A stretch of DNA of 33,147 nucleotides from CAZLMW01 sp964560875 (GTDB lineage Bacteria; Myxococcota_A; UBA9042), in NCBI GenBank assembly GCA_964560875.1, contig CAZLMW010000092.1, forward strand, positions 1 through 33,147, written 5' to 3'. This document shows, piece after piece, positions 16,943-26,634 of the stretch. The notes under the pieces are model-generated. The model was not told where the DNA came from. It was given only the letters and a program-made list of their open reading frames with translations, and searched no databases. The stretch's first letter is position 1; each line of letters begins with the position of its first letter. The translations under genes were made by a program, and so were the position numbers.

Positions 16943-19900
16943 CTACTGGTTGGCCAGCGGGTTGTTGAGGTCCAACTTGATGACGTGCTGCAGCTGGCTG
17001 CCCAGCGTCGCGCCGATCTTGATGCCGCCCCACTCGTATATCGGGTACTCGGTCTCGGCCGTGAAGGGCCCGAACCCGACCTCCGCAAAGAGCGACAGCG
17101 ACAGCTTCAGCAACGTCATCTCCACCGCCAACGAGCGCTCTACGATCACCCTGAAAAGGCCCTCGACCATCGTCTTGTTGGGGCCGAAGAGCTGCTGGAC
17201 TTTGAGCACCCACGTCACCGGGAATTGCAAGTTCAGCAGCGACAACTGGCCTTTGACCCCTGCAAACACAGTGATGAATTCGTCGACCCCGACGCCGCCT
17301 TTGACCTCCACGCCGATGTCGAGCTCGGGCCCGGCGCTGAAGCCCGGTTCGAACGTCATGCTGTCGATCGCCAGGCCCATGTTGATGCACATCTCGATCC
17401 GCGCGTCGGCCTCCACGAAGATCGGCACCGGTCCGACGAACGTGGTGCGACTGATGCACGCGGGCCCCGTCTTCCAGCCCTTGGGCAGGCTCTTGGACGC
17501 CTCGCAGCCCTTGAAGATCGCGGGGCAGAACCGCAGCTTCGGCACCGTCAGCGTCTTGGTGGCCTTGTTCCACGCGACCCCGCATTTGCCCTTGTTCTGG
17601 TATTGACCGTTGACCCAATGCGCGCCCGAGCAGGCGCTCGGCGGCGTCAACGACTTGACCTTGGGCTGCTCGATGCCAAAGAGGAACATGTGCGGCACCG
17701 ACTGCGCCTTCTTCGCGTCCATCTGGCCGCGCAGCGACAGCCCCATGCTGACCACGTCGAACGAAGCAGAGCCGAACACAGACATCGCCTGCGTGTTGCT
17801 CGCTTTGAGGGTGTAGGCCCGCTTGGGAGCGGCCTTGCTCGCCGTCGGCTCCTTGATTTTGCGGACCTCGAGGGTCGCGCGATTGGTCTGGGTGAGGGTG
17901 ATCGGCCCGTAGCTGCTGGGCTTCTTGGAGCTGCGTGCGTCCTGGCGATCGGCCGACCGAGTATCCTCCACGCGCGCGACACCGTCCTCGCATTGATGGG
18001 TATCACGGGCGCAAAACCCGCTCTCGCAGAACTGGTGGGCCTGGCCTTCGCTGACCTTGACCCCGGGCGGCGGACAGGTCGTGCCTTTGGGGAATTGCTG
18101 GCCGAGGCAAACCGGCCGGTTGTACGTCGGGTTGTGATAGACGCTGTACTGCGGCGATATGGTGTAGGTGGGACACTTGCCGCAGTAACAGAACTTGCCG
18201 CCCCACGACCAGGCGCGTTTACCGGTCATCACCCAACGCAGCAGGTCCGGGCCGATGCCGAGCTTGCGCAGCTTGGCGATGTCCTTGCTGACGAGCTTGC
18301 CGGTCTTGCCGAGCAGCAGGATGCCCAGGCACTTCAGCGACACCTCGCCGTTGTGGAAACACGGCTCCCACTTCGTCTGGTAGTGTTTAGTGGTCCACGT
18401 CGCGGCGCTCGAGCCCTTGGCGCACGCCGCTTTCGTCATGAGACTGTAGCCTTCGCGCCACAGCGGTTTGCCCAGGTAGAGTTGTTTGCTGCAGCCGGCA
18501 CATGTGAACGCCGGCTTGCCTGTCAGGGGTACGTTCTGAATGGCCAGAGCGGCGCGGTGCAGCTTCTTGCAAGCCGTCTTGCTGCCGTACGCGCACACTT
18601 TGCCGCCCACCACGCCGCCGCTGTATTTCGCGGTGTTGTTGGCGACGCATTTGCCCGAGATACACTGCACATCGACGGTGCACGGCTGCGCGTCCGCGGT
18701 GTCCGGATTCCAGATGCACGGACCGATCGTTGGCTCGAAGGCCGGCTGCTTGTAATAGGCGATGCAGCCGGTCGAACAGCCGAAGATCATGGTGTTCTTA
18801 CCGAGAAGCTTGGCCTGGTGGCTGACGCAGGTGCGGTGGCGTCCCGCGCAGGCCGACGCGCACTCGGCGGTCTTGGTCTTGGCTTGGCAGCGGCCCTCGG
18901 CGCAGTAATTGCTCGCGCATTGTTCGTGGGCGCTGCAGGTCGCGTAGAAGGCGCGGCGGGGCAGGCACAGGTCGCCCATTTGGTCGCCGGCCTCGAAGTG
19001 GCTCTTCCTGCACGGTCCGCAGCCGGGTAGCGCGGCCGCGTTCGTGAGCGTGCACACCCGGTTGACGCATGGCGCATCGTCGCAGCTGCGGCGCACCAGG
19101 GCGATGAGCTCGCTGGGCTGCAAGGCCCGCGGATACAAGCGCATTTCCCAGAGCTGTGCGGTCGCTGGGGTAAATGGCGCGACCGTCGCCAACATCGACA
19201 TCGACGCCGGCCAGACGGCGGTATCGACCGGCCAAGATTGCTTCGCTGCGGAGACCTTCAGCGTCCTCGCGTCGATCGGCCGGTTGCGCGAAGACGGGCC
19301 GCCGTAAGACCCGCTCGGCGCGCGGGTGCCGATCGCCACGCGCGGCGTGTTGTCGCCCCACGTGACCGCGACATCGACATCGACGCTCACCGCCGCGCCC
19401 GCCTTGTTCTTGGGCCACGTCAGGAGCCACTTCTCGGTCGTCCACGCCGCCGCCGCGCTCACCATCTGAACGCGACATTGGGCCTTGACGCCGCTGCCGC
19501 TGCCCACCCGATCGCAGAGCAAGCGTGCCCCAAATCGTCTCGTCTTCGCCGCCGCGCGGGACTCGATCAGCGGCACGTTGGCCTGGATGCCCCCGGTTGG
19601 CAGGCCGAAGACGAGGTGTGCGCTCCATGTCGTCGGGCGATCGGTCCCGGCCGTCGTCGGGGCAAAACGACCGGACGCCGGTACCGTCACCGCGGCTACG
19701 TTGGCGCCGCCCGTCTTCTGGGTCAGCACCAGCGGGCCGGGCGCCATCTTGAGCGCGGCCGGGGCGCCGGCTTTGTTCCATGCGACCGGCAGGCGCTTGC
19801 CGTCCGCCGCTGTCGTGCCGTTGTGGAAGTCCGCGTAATCCCGCAGCCGCACGGTGCTGCCTTTTGTGTAGGCCGCGCCATCGAGCCAAACCGCCGGTCC

Positions 19901-22900
19901 CGGTGTTCGCCAGCGCTGCAGCGCGTCCAGCCCGAGCTTCGCGTCGAACAGCGCCGCCCAGCCGAGCTCCAGTTCGCCCGCAGCGGTCAACGACGCCATC
20001 GTCGCCGCGCCGGGCAGCAGCACCGCCGTCGCCTTACTGCTGCCCACGAGGTAGCCGTCGACCCGCAAATCCAGGCCGCCCGAGTCCTGCGCCACCGAGA
20101 CAAAGGCCCAGCGTCCCGCCACGAGCCCATGGTCGCAAGCTGGCGTCGACGTGGTGACACCGCCAGGCGCCGTCGCCACGAGACCGCGCCCGCCACACGC
20201 CGCGTCGCTGGCGATGGTGAGCGAAGGCGCGCCGGACTGTTCGAGCGTCAACAGGGCCTTGCCCGCGGTCAGCGAGGGCACTTTGAGCCATGCCCCGAAG
20301 CTGTACGCGTTGGCCTTGGCGAGGCTGCCCACCGGCATCGGCAGGCGCAGTTTGCCGCCGGGGGCGACGCGCAGACCAAGCCAATTTGCCTTGAGCCGCT
20401 CGTTGCCCTGCCCCTTGGTGGTCGCGCCGGGCCCCTGCAGCTTGTCAGCCGTCACCACGGTCGTCTTCGCCGCTTTTGCGCTGGTCCAGCCCTTCACCTC
20501 GATCGCGCCGCGAGGATCAAGCCCCGGCCAAACGCGCGCCAGGTTCAGCGCCGGCTTGTCGCGCAGCGCGCGGACCTCGCGGTCGGACAGCGCGCGGTCG
20601 TACAGATACGCCTCATCGAGGTCGCCGACCATCGCGAGGGCCTGGTCGCCGGCGTTGGGGCCGCCGGCGCTGGGACCGATGACGTTGGGCGCGCCCTTGG
20701 GCAGCGTCGCGAGCGTCGCGGCCCCTAGCCAAAGGTGGGACAAGGGCGGCGGCACCAGCGTCTCGCTGGACGCCTCGGGTTTGCCGTCGACGTACAGCGT
20801 CGTGACACCGGCGTTGGCCGCGCCGAGAAACGGCCGATGCACCAGCGCGACGTGGCGCCACGAGCCCGATTGCAGGTTGGACGTGGCGACCAGGGGTGGC
20901 AGCCCCGGCACCTCGAAGCGCAACTTGCGGCCGCCGGCCACGTCGTCCACCGCCAGCACGGCCGTCGCTACTGGCTGCGTCGGCGCACACAGCGCTCGCA
21001 CCATCAGAGTCGACTTGATGTTGGGATCGGCCGCAGCCACGCACGGGTCTTTCGCCGCTTTGTACGCGTCGATGTGACATTTGGTCTTGCCCAGGCACCG
21101 CTTCTCAAGCCACGGCTGAATCGCTTCGAATTCGCAGGCGTGGGTCGGTCCCTGTGACGCCATAAGCGCGCAGTAGCCTTGGCCAGCGTACAAGCTGACC
21201 GTGTAGGCGTTCCATTTGACCAGCTGCTGCTTGTTCACCGCGCCGTAGTAGCCGTACAAGCCGACGATCTTTTGGCCTTTGGGGCAGGTCACGGTGGCTT
21301 TGGCGTCGGCGGGCCGGCTCCACGCGCAGACCTCGGACACGTCGCTGGCTTTGCCGAACGTCGACGCCAGCGGCAGCACCGTGTTGGGCGCCTGCGACGG
21401 GATCTTGATCCACATCGCCAACGACATCCCGCCCATCAAGCCCTTCTTCAGCTCCATCTTGCGCGGCAACGGCCGCTGCAGCGCGATCCTCACGACGCCA
21501 CCGGACGCGTTCGTGCCGCCCTTGAGCAGCCCCAACGAGGCCCCTTGCACACCCTTGGCGGCGACCAGCCCACCGGCGCCGAGATCGCCGAAGACGACGT
21601 GGGTCTGCGGCGCGCCGCTCTGAGAAAAGCGCGACGGCAGGTACTTCAGCAGCCCGTCTTGGGGCACCGGCGGCACACCGGGCAGCACCAGGTCGAGCGG
21701 CGTGATGACCATCTCGGCGCGCTGTGGCGGCTTGTCGGCCATCGCCAAGGTCGCTTTGAAGGGCGCGGGCCAAGGCGGAACGAGGTCGCTGCCAGCCGAC
21801 TGGCATTGCGATTTGCAGTCGGCTGGGCAGGTCGCGCAGCCCTCGCCCCGCGCCTTGTTGCATGTGCTGTCGCCGCACCGGGACACGCCGAGTTTCTCGC
21901 CGCACACGCCCACGAAATCAGCGCAACAGTCGCCGCGCACCTCGCAGTTCAGGTCGCATTGGCAGGCCCGGTAGCTGGCCGCGATCCCGCACTGGTTCTT
22001 CCACGGCGGATTGCATGTCGGATAGCCGTGCTTGCCCTCGTCGACGAACCCCACGCAGCCGTTGGCGCCCGTTTGCGGCAGCCATTTGCACAGGTTGACC
22101 GTGGTGCCGTTGTGCGACTCGATGACCGAACCGCATTCCTTGCTGACGAGGTGCTTGGACGCGGAGCAGAATGTCAGCTTGCTGCCGCTGCACGAGCCCT
22201 CCCACGGCGCGCCGTTGCAGTTGGGCGGCGGCACGTAACAGGTGCCGCTCCATGCCTCGCATTTCTCAAAGCCCTTACAGGTGCCGCAGCTACCGCCACA
22301 GCCGTCATCACCGCAGGTCTTGCCTTTGCAATCGGGCGTGCACTTGGACAGCGACGCGGGGCACTTCATCTTCTTTTTGCCGCTCGGATCGGCGCTCCCC
22401 ATGCCCGGCACGCATGCGTAGGAGGCCCCCTGGCTGGAGAAGCCGCAGCCCATGCCCTTGCCCTTGCAGTCGATCGAGCGGATGCCCCACGAGCCGATCA
22501 GGCCTTTTTGGCCGCAGTAGTAGAGCTTGCCGCCCGCGCAGCAGCCGTCCACGGGCACCTCGCCGCAGCCGTCCACACAGCCGCCGTTGTTGGTGCACGC
22601 CTGGCCCTTGGCGCAGAGGTTGGGGCAGATGCCGCCACAGCCGTCCGGTCCGCAGTTTTTGTTCGCGCACTCGGGCACGCAGGCCAACGCGCCTTTGCAC
22701 AGCTTTGGGTGGCCGTACGGGCTTTGGGTGCCGAGCGTGCCACAGCCGTAGCGCGCGAACTTGGGATCCCATCCGCAGTGGCCTTTGCCGTTGCTGCAGA
22801 CCTGTTCGGCCAACGTGAACGGCTTGTTGCAGATCTTGAACGTCTGTCCGGCGCAGCAGCCGACGCCGTAGGGCGCCCCTTCGCATTGATCGGCGCCTAC

Positions 22901-25900
22901 GCACAGACCGAGGCCGGCCTTGCAGATCAGCCCCTTGCCGCAGGTTCCGCAGGTTCCGCCGCAGCCATCTGACCCGCAGTTCTTGCCCTTGCAGTCGGGC
23001 GTGCAGCAGACCCCCTTGATGCAGTCTTGGTCGATCCGGCACGCTCCGCAGCTGCCGCCGCAGCCGTCGGTCCCGCAGTTTCTGCCCTTGCAGTCGGGTA
23101 CGCAAAGCGACGCCGGACAGGCGATCGGGGCCTTGCCGCTCGGGTCGACCTTGGCGTTGCCGCTGCAGGCGTAGCGTTTGCCGTCCCAGCCGCACGCCGC
23201 GACCCCGGTCCCGCAGGAGGCGAATTGCGGCGTCCGGGTCTGCGGATGGCACGTGACCGCCGACCCTTGCTTGCAACAGCCATGGGCTGCGAACCCGTGA
23301 CAGGGATCGGTGTAGCAGGCGCCCGCTTCGAAGTTGCATAGCTTGCCCGTGCCGCACGTACCACAGGTGCCGCCGCAGCCGTCCGACCCGCACAACTTGC
23401 CCTTGCAGTCGGGTTTGCAGACCGTATCCGTGCACGACCGCGGGTTGTCGCCGCTGGGATCGCCGCCGGTCAGCTTGTCGACGCAGGCGTACGCCTTCTT
23501 CTTGGCGTCCCAGTCGCACCATTTCCACGTGGTGTTGCAGTTGTCGGATGCCGCGCCGCTCGGCCCGCAGGTCAGCGCTGTATTGCCGATGCAGCAGCCG
23601 GCGGGCGGGACGCTCGGACAGAGCTTGGACCGACACGTTCCCTTCTCTTCGAAACAGAACTCGCCGGGTCCGCATGCGCCGCAGGTGCCGCCGCAGCCGT
23701 CGGCTCCGCACGTTTTGCCGTCGCATTTGGGCAGGCACACCGCGGCGCACTTGCCGGTGTGGTTGTTGCACGCCTGGCCGGTGGGACACTTTCCGCATTG
23801 GCCTCCGCAGCCATCGGGCCCACATGTTCTGCCGACGCACTTGGGCGCGCAGACGCACTTTTGTTGGGTCGAACACAGCGTCCCCGTCTTGCAGGCCCCG
23901 CAGCTGCCGCCGCAACCGTTGCTGCCACACTCTCTGCCGGCGCAGTTGATCTTGCAGGCCGAACACGACTTGCCGTCGCCGACGTAGCCGTGCTTGCACA
24001 CGCACTTGCCCACACCGCCCGACAGCGTGCACACGGCATTGCTGTGGCAGCCGACGCCCGCTTTGCACAACCCGCCGCTGCACTTGTCGCCGGCGGTGCA
24101 TGGGTTGCCGTCATCGCACGGGGCGGTGCTGTAGATGTGCTTGCAGCCGGTGGTCTTCACGCACGAGTCGATCGTGCATGGGCGGCCATCGTTGCAATTG
24201 ATCGTCGTGAACCCGCCGCATTTGCCCGCTGTGCAAGTGCCCGTGGACGTGCAGGCGTTGCCGTCGTCGCACTTCACGCCGTTGGCCCTGGGCTTCTTGG
24301 CGCAGCCGCCCTTGCCGTCGCACGGGTCGTCGGTGCAGGGGTTGCCGTCGTCGCAGATCAGCCCGCCGCTGCCCTTACACTTGCCGGCGCTGCACTTGTC
24401 GCCCGTCGAACAGACGTTGCCGTCGTCGCAGACCAGGGTGTTAGGCGTGTAGGTGCAGCCTTTTTGGGCGTGGCAGGCGTCGGACGTACACAGATTGCCG
24501 TCGTCGCACTTGATCACAGCGCCGGGTTTGCACTTGCCGGCCGAGCAGATGTCCCCTTTGGTGCAGGCGTTATTGTCCGTGCACGCCTTGCTGGTGGCCT
24601 TGGTGGTGCAGCCGCTCTTGACGTTGCAGCTGTCGTCCGTGCACGGGTTGCCGTCGTTGCAGACCGGCGGCGCCCCCGCTTTGCACTTGCCGCCGCTGCA
24701 GACGTCCTTTTGGGTGCACGCATTGTTGTCGCTACACGCGGCGCTGTTGTGCTTGAACACGCAGCCTGTCGCGGGACTGCAGGAGTCGTCGGTACAGCTG
24801 TTGCCGTCGTTGCACTTGAGCGCCGGGCCAGCTTTGCACTTGCCGCCGCCGCAGACGTCTGTCGTGGTGCACTTGCTACCGTCGCTGCACTTGTTGGCGT
24901 TGTGCGCGAATACGCAGCCCGTCGCCTTGTTGCAGCTATCGGTCGTGCATGGGTTGGTGTCGTTGCAGACCACCGCGGCGTGCTGGCAGCCCTTGGCGAT
25001 ATTGCACGAGTCGTTGGTGCACTTGGACTTGTCGTCACACGAGATGGCCGTGCCTGCGACGCACGACTTGGCCACGCACTTGTCGCCGGTCGAACACTTG
25101 CCGGCGCTGCACGCGACGCTGTTGGCCGTGTGCAAGCACCCCTTTGCGTTGCAGCTATCGACCGTGCAGACGTTGCCGTCGTCGCAGTTGATGGCGCACT
25201 TGCAGGCGCCTGACGCGTCGCACTTGGTGTTCTTCTCACAGGTGCCGCACGAGCCTCCGCAGCCGTCGTCGCCGCACTTTCGGGTGCCGCACGAAGGCTC
25301 GCACGTGCATGGCTTGTACGGCGCGCCCACGGGGGTCGGTTTGCCGGTCGTGTTGCAGGTATAAGCGCCGTCGCTGAACATGCCGCCCTTGGCCGCCCAG
25401 CCGCACGTGTTGTTCGCGCACGCCTTGGCCACCAACTGGCCGCTGTCGTTGCAATGTTTGACGATGTTCTTCTCGCAGCAGCCGCGCCACGAGATGCCAC
25501 CGCAGTTTGATGAGTGCGCCAGCAAGGTGGCCGATGAGCTCTGGGCGATGTCGAAGACGTTTTTGAGCTGCAGCAGGTTGGCGGGGTCCTGGTTGGTTTT
25601 GCCACCGACAAGCTTGTTGTCCGTCCCCATCGTGTACTTGCGCACCGTGCCGTCGACCTGCAGCAGCGTGAGGGTCCAACCGATGGCGATTTTGCGGATC
25701 TTCTTGAGGCCCGAGGGCAGCTTGATGGTGGGCACCTGCTTGCGCCAATAGCCCCAGACCGTCACGGTGCCGTCCGCGTGCAGGGCCGCCCCGAGACAGT
25801 CGCCGAGCGCGATCTGGGTCGCGACGACGCCGGCGGGGATGTTCAGCATCGTGCCATCCTGGTTGCACGCCGCGACGTTGTTCAGCTTCTTGCTGTCGAT

Positions 25901-26518
25901 GAGCGAGATTACTTCGACCGTGCCGTTGCTCCGCAAGAACGCGGCAACGAAGGTCGACGCCACCGCCGACTTGACGCCCTTGAGCGCCTTGACCTTGGCC
26001 AACCCCTTGCCACCATTCCAGTCTTTGCCCCACGGCGTGACCGTGCCGCCGGCCTGCACCGCAAGACCGTAGCTGTAGCCGCCCGCGAGCGTGACCGAGG
26101 TGTTCAGGTTGGACGGCAGCTTGGGCGTGATGTTGGTCGTGGACAGCTCCGACCATACGCCGGCCGCGGTCTTCACCCAGCAGATCCCGGGATTGCAGAC
26201 CAGGTCGACGTAGGGGCCCTTGGCCTTGAGCGTCGGTCCCTCGTAGCCCTTGTAGGTGGAGAACTGGTAGACGCTGCCGTCCTTCTTTAGCGCAAACCCA
26301 CCAGCGATCGAGTTGGTGGCGACTTTGACGACGTCGCTGAGCCCCTTGGGCGAGAAGCCGTTGAGCTTGCCGCCGTTGTAGTTCCAGGCGGTCACTGTGC
26401 CGGTGGCGTGGCCAGACACCGGGATCAGCACGCCGCAAGCCACCACGGCGACGGCAGCGGCCAGCGCTGTCCGCAAAATCACGACGCTCGGCTCAGCCGT
26501 GGACTCGTAGCGATTCAT
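16943..26518 (-). CDS. Giant secreted mosaic protein: RCC1 propeller, Cys modules, SUEL-like lectin, LamG-like domains
   Basis: The protein is 3191 residues long. A Sec signal peptide ends near SGHA (residue 38) with no lipobox in place. RCC1/BLIP-II-like repeats (~39-335) have cues VTAWNYNGG, TVTPWGKDW and TVTVWGYW. Next come the first of six CC modules (~336-390) and a CGDDGCGGSCG module. About 15 C-x-D-x-x-x-C-T repeats follow (~450-812), then an EGF-like unit (~823-852). Eight more CGxDGCGGxCGxC modules are interleaved with five CC modules (~858-1501). A somatomedin-B-like domain (~1502-1540) and a CGDSTCN...CPADC motif come next. LamG-like domain 1 (~1580-1985) is interrupted by a SUEL-type lectin-like domain (~1728-1841). 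Two more LamG-like domains lie at ~2006-2196 and ~2206-2470, then further Cys-rich stretches to ~2850. The last ~320 residues are Cys-poor and beta-rich, possibly a cell-attachment region. The ATG at 26518 is preceded by a good promoter. The most likely role is adhesion or recognition. Confidence 0.85.
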   Translation of the reverse strand: MNRYESTAEPSVVILRTALAAAVAVVACGVLIPVSGHATGTVTAWNYNGGKLNGFSPKGLSDVVKVATNSIAGGFALKKDGSVYQFSTYKGYEGPTLKAKGPYVDLVCNPGICWVKTAAGVWSELSTTNITPKLPSNLNTSVTLAGGYSYGLAVQAGGTVTPWGKDWNGGKGLAKVKALKGVKSAVASTFVAAFLRSNGTVEVISLIDSKKLNNVAACNQDGTMLNIPAGVVATQIALGDCLGAALHADGTVTVWGYWRKQVPTIKLPSGLKKIRKIAIGWTLTLLQVDGTVRKYTMGTDNKLVGGKTNQDPANLLQLKNVFDIAQSSSATLLAHSSNCGGISWRGCCEKNIVKHCNDSGQLVAKACANNTCGWAAKGGMFSDGAYTCNTTGKPTPVGAPYKPCTCEPSCGTRKCGDDGCGGSCGTCEKNTKCDASGACKCAINCDDGNVCTVDSCNAKGCLHTANSVACSAGKCSTGDKCVAKSCVAGTAISCDDKSKCTNDSCNIAKGCQHAAVVCNDTNPCTTDSCNKATGCVFAHNANKCSDGSKCTTTDVCGGGKCKAGPALKCNDGNSCTDDSCSPATGCVFKHNSAACSDNNACTQKDVCSGGKCKAGAPPVCNDGNPCTDDSCNVKSGCTTKATSKACTDNNACTKGDICSAGKCKPGAVIKCDDGNLCTSDACHAQKGCTYTPNTLVCDDGNVCSTGDKCSAGKCKGSGGLICDDGNPCTDDPCDGKGGCAKKPRANGVKCDDGNACTSTGTCTAGKCGGFTTINCNDGRPCTIDSCVKTTGCKHIYSTAPCDDGNPCTAGDKCSGGLCKAGVGCHSNAVCTLSGGVGKCVCKHGYVGDGKSCSACKINCAGRECGSNGCGGSCGACKTGTLCSTQQKCVCAPKCVGRTCGPDGCGGQCGKCPTGQACNNHTGKCAAVCLPKCDGKTCGADGCGGTCGACGPGEFCFEEKGTCRSKLCPSVPPAGCCIGNTALTCGPSGAASDNCNTTWKWCDWDAKKKAYACVDKLTGGDPSGDNPRSCTDTVCKPDCKGKLCGSDGCGGTCGTCGTGKLCNFEAGACYTDPCHGFAAHGCCKQGSAVTCHPQTRTPQFASCGTGVAACGWDGKRYACSGNAKVDPSGKAPIACPASLCVPDCKGRNCGTDGCGGSCGACRIDQDCIKGVCCTPDCKGKNCGSDGCGGTCGTCGKGLICKAGLGLCVGADQCEGAPYGVGCCAGQTFKICNKPFTLAEQVCSNGKGHCGWDPKFARYGCGTLGTQSPYGHPKLCKGALACVPECANKNCGPDGCGGICPNLCAKGQACTNNGGCVDGCGEVPVDGCCAGGKLYYCGQKGLIGSWGIRSIDCKGKGMGCGFSSQGASYACVPGMGSADPSGKKKMKCPASLSKCTPDCKGKTCGDDGCGGSCGTCKGFEKCEAWSGTCYVPPPNCNGAPWEGSCSGSKLTFCSASKHLVSKECGSVIESHNGTTVNLCKWLPQTGANGCVGFVDEGKHGYPTCNPPWKNQCGIAASYRACQCDLNCEVRGDCCADFVGVCGEKLGVSRCGDSTCNKARGEGCATCPADCKSQCQSAGSDLVPPWPAPFKATLAMADKPPQRAEMVITPLDLVLPGVPPVPQDGLLKYLPSRFSQSGAPQTHVVFGDLGAGGLVAAKGVQGASLGLLKGGTNASGGVVRIALQRPLPRKMELKKGLMGGMSLAMWIKIPSQAPNTVLPLASTFGKASDVSEVCAWSRPADAKATVTCPKGQKIVGLYGYYGAVNKQQLVKWNAYTVSLYAGQGYCALMASQGPTHACEFEAIQPWLEKRCLGKTKCHIDAYKAAKDPCVAAADPNIKSTLMVRALCAPTQPVATAVLAVDDVAGGRKLRFEVPGLPPLVATSNLQSGSWRHVALVHRPFLGAANAGVTTLYVDGKPEASSETLVPPPLSHLWLGAATLATLPKGAPNVIGPSAGGPNAGDQALAMVGDLDEAYLYDRALSDREVRALRDKPALNLARVWPGLDPRGAIEVKGWTSAKAAKTTVVTADKLQGPGATTKGQGNERLKANWLGLRVAPGGKLRLPMPVGSLAKANAYSFGAWLKVPSLTAGKALLTLEQSGAPSLTIASDAACGGRGLVATAPGGVTTSTPACDHGLVAGRWAFVSVAQDSGGLDLRVDGYLVGSSKATAVLLPGAATMASLTAAGELELGWAALFDAKLGLDALQRWRTPGPAVWLDGAAYTKGSTVRLRDYADFHNGTTAADGKRLPVAWNKAGAPAALKMAPGPLVLTQKTGGANVAAVTVPASGRFAPTTAGTDRPTTWSAHLVFGLPTGGIQANVPLIESRAAAKTRRFGARLLCDRVGSGSGVKAQCRVQMVSAAAAWTTEKWLLTWPKNKAGAAVSVDVDVAVTWGDNTPRVAIGTRAPSGSYGGPSSRNRPIDARTLKVSAAKQSWPVDTAVWPASMSMLATVAPFTPATAQLWEMRLYPRALQPSELIALVRRSCDDAPCVNRVCTLTNAAALPGCGPCRKSHFEAGDQMGDLCLPRRAFYATCSAHEQCASNYCAEGRCQAKTKTAECASACAGRHRTCVSHQAKLLGKNTMIFGCSTGCIAYYKQPAFEPTIGPCIWNPDTADAQPCTVDVQCISGKCVANNTAKYSGGVVGGKVCAYGSKTACKKLHRAALAIQNVPLTGKPAFTCAGCSKQLYLGKPLWREGYSLMTKAACAKGSSAATWTTKHYQTKWEPCFHNGEVSLKCLGILLLGKTGKLVSKDIAKLRKLGIGPDLLRWVMTGKRAWSWGGKFCYCGKCPTYTISPQYSVYHNPTYNRPVCLGQQFPKGTTCPPPGVKVSEGQAHQFCESGFCARDTHQCEDGVARVEDTRSADRQDARSSKKPSSYGPITLTQTNRATLEVRKIKEPTASKAAPKRAYTLKASNTQAMSVFGSASFDVVSMGLSLRGQMDAKKAQSVPHMFLFGIEQPKVKSLTPPSACSGAHWVNGQYQNKGKCGVAWNKATKTLTVPKLRFCPAIFKGCEASKSLPKGWKTGPACISRTTFVGPVPIFVEADARIEMCINMGLAIDSMTFEPGFSAGPELDIGVEVKGGVGVDEFITVFAGVKGQLSLLNLQFPVTWVLKVQQLFGPNKTMVEGLFRVIVERSLAVEMTLLKLSLSLFAEVGFGPFTAETEYPIYEWGGIKIGATLGSQLQHVIKLDLNNPLANQ

Positions 26519-26553
26519 TTGCTGGCGATGTGCGGAGGGCAGGGAACGTTGAG

Positions 26554-26583
26554 ACAGTACGTTTCGCGTCGGATCGCTGTCAA
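26554..26583 (-). promoter_or_regulatory. Sigma70-like promoter of the giant-protein operon
   Basis: On the minus strand, a consensus TTGACA (26583-26578) is followed after 18 bases by TACTGT (26559-26554), which keeps the key T, A and final T of the -10 box. The predicted start is near 26547, giving a leader of about 30 bases before the ATG at 26518. It lies in the only sizeable gap (116 bases) upstream of the four tightly linked genes that end at 8620. Confidence 0.55.
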
Positions 26584-26592
26584 CGTCGATCA

Positions 26593-26608
26593 ACGCCGAG
26601 CGCGGCGT
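26593..26608 (-). terminator. Short hairpin after the NHL lipoprotein, weak terminator candidate
   Basis: Six-base perfect arms (ACGCCG at 26593-26598 and CGGCGT at 26603-26608) with a four-base loop lie between the stop of the NHL lipoprotein and the -35 box of the next promoter. No T-run follows. It may weaken read-through between the two transcription units or simply be chance in GC-rich DNA. Confidence 0.25.
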
Positions 26609-26634
26609 GGGTGGGCACGCGTACGGCCGGGCAC

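Noticed and set aside
16784..19030. Long plus-strand open frame (748 codons) opposite the giant protein
   Set aside because: It lies antisense to a clear multidomain gene. Its translation is rich in Arg, Ala, Gly and His without domains or a signal peptide. Long antisense frames are expected in such GC-rich coding DNA.
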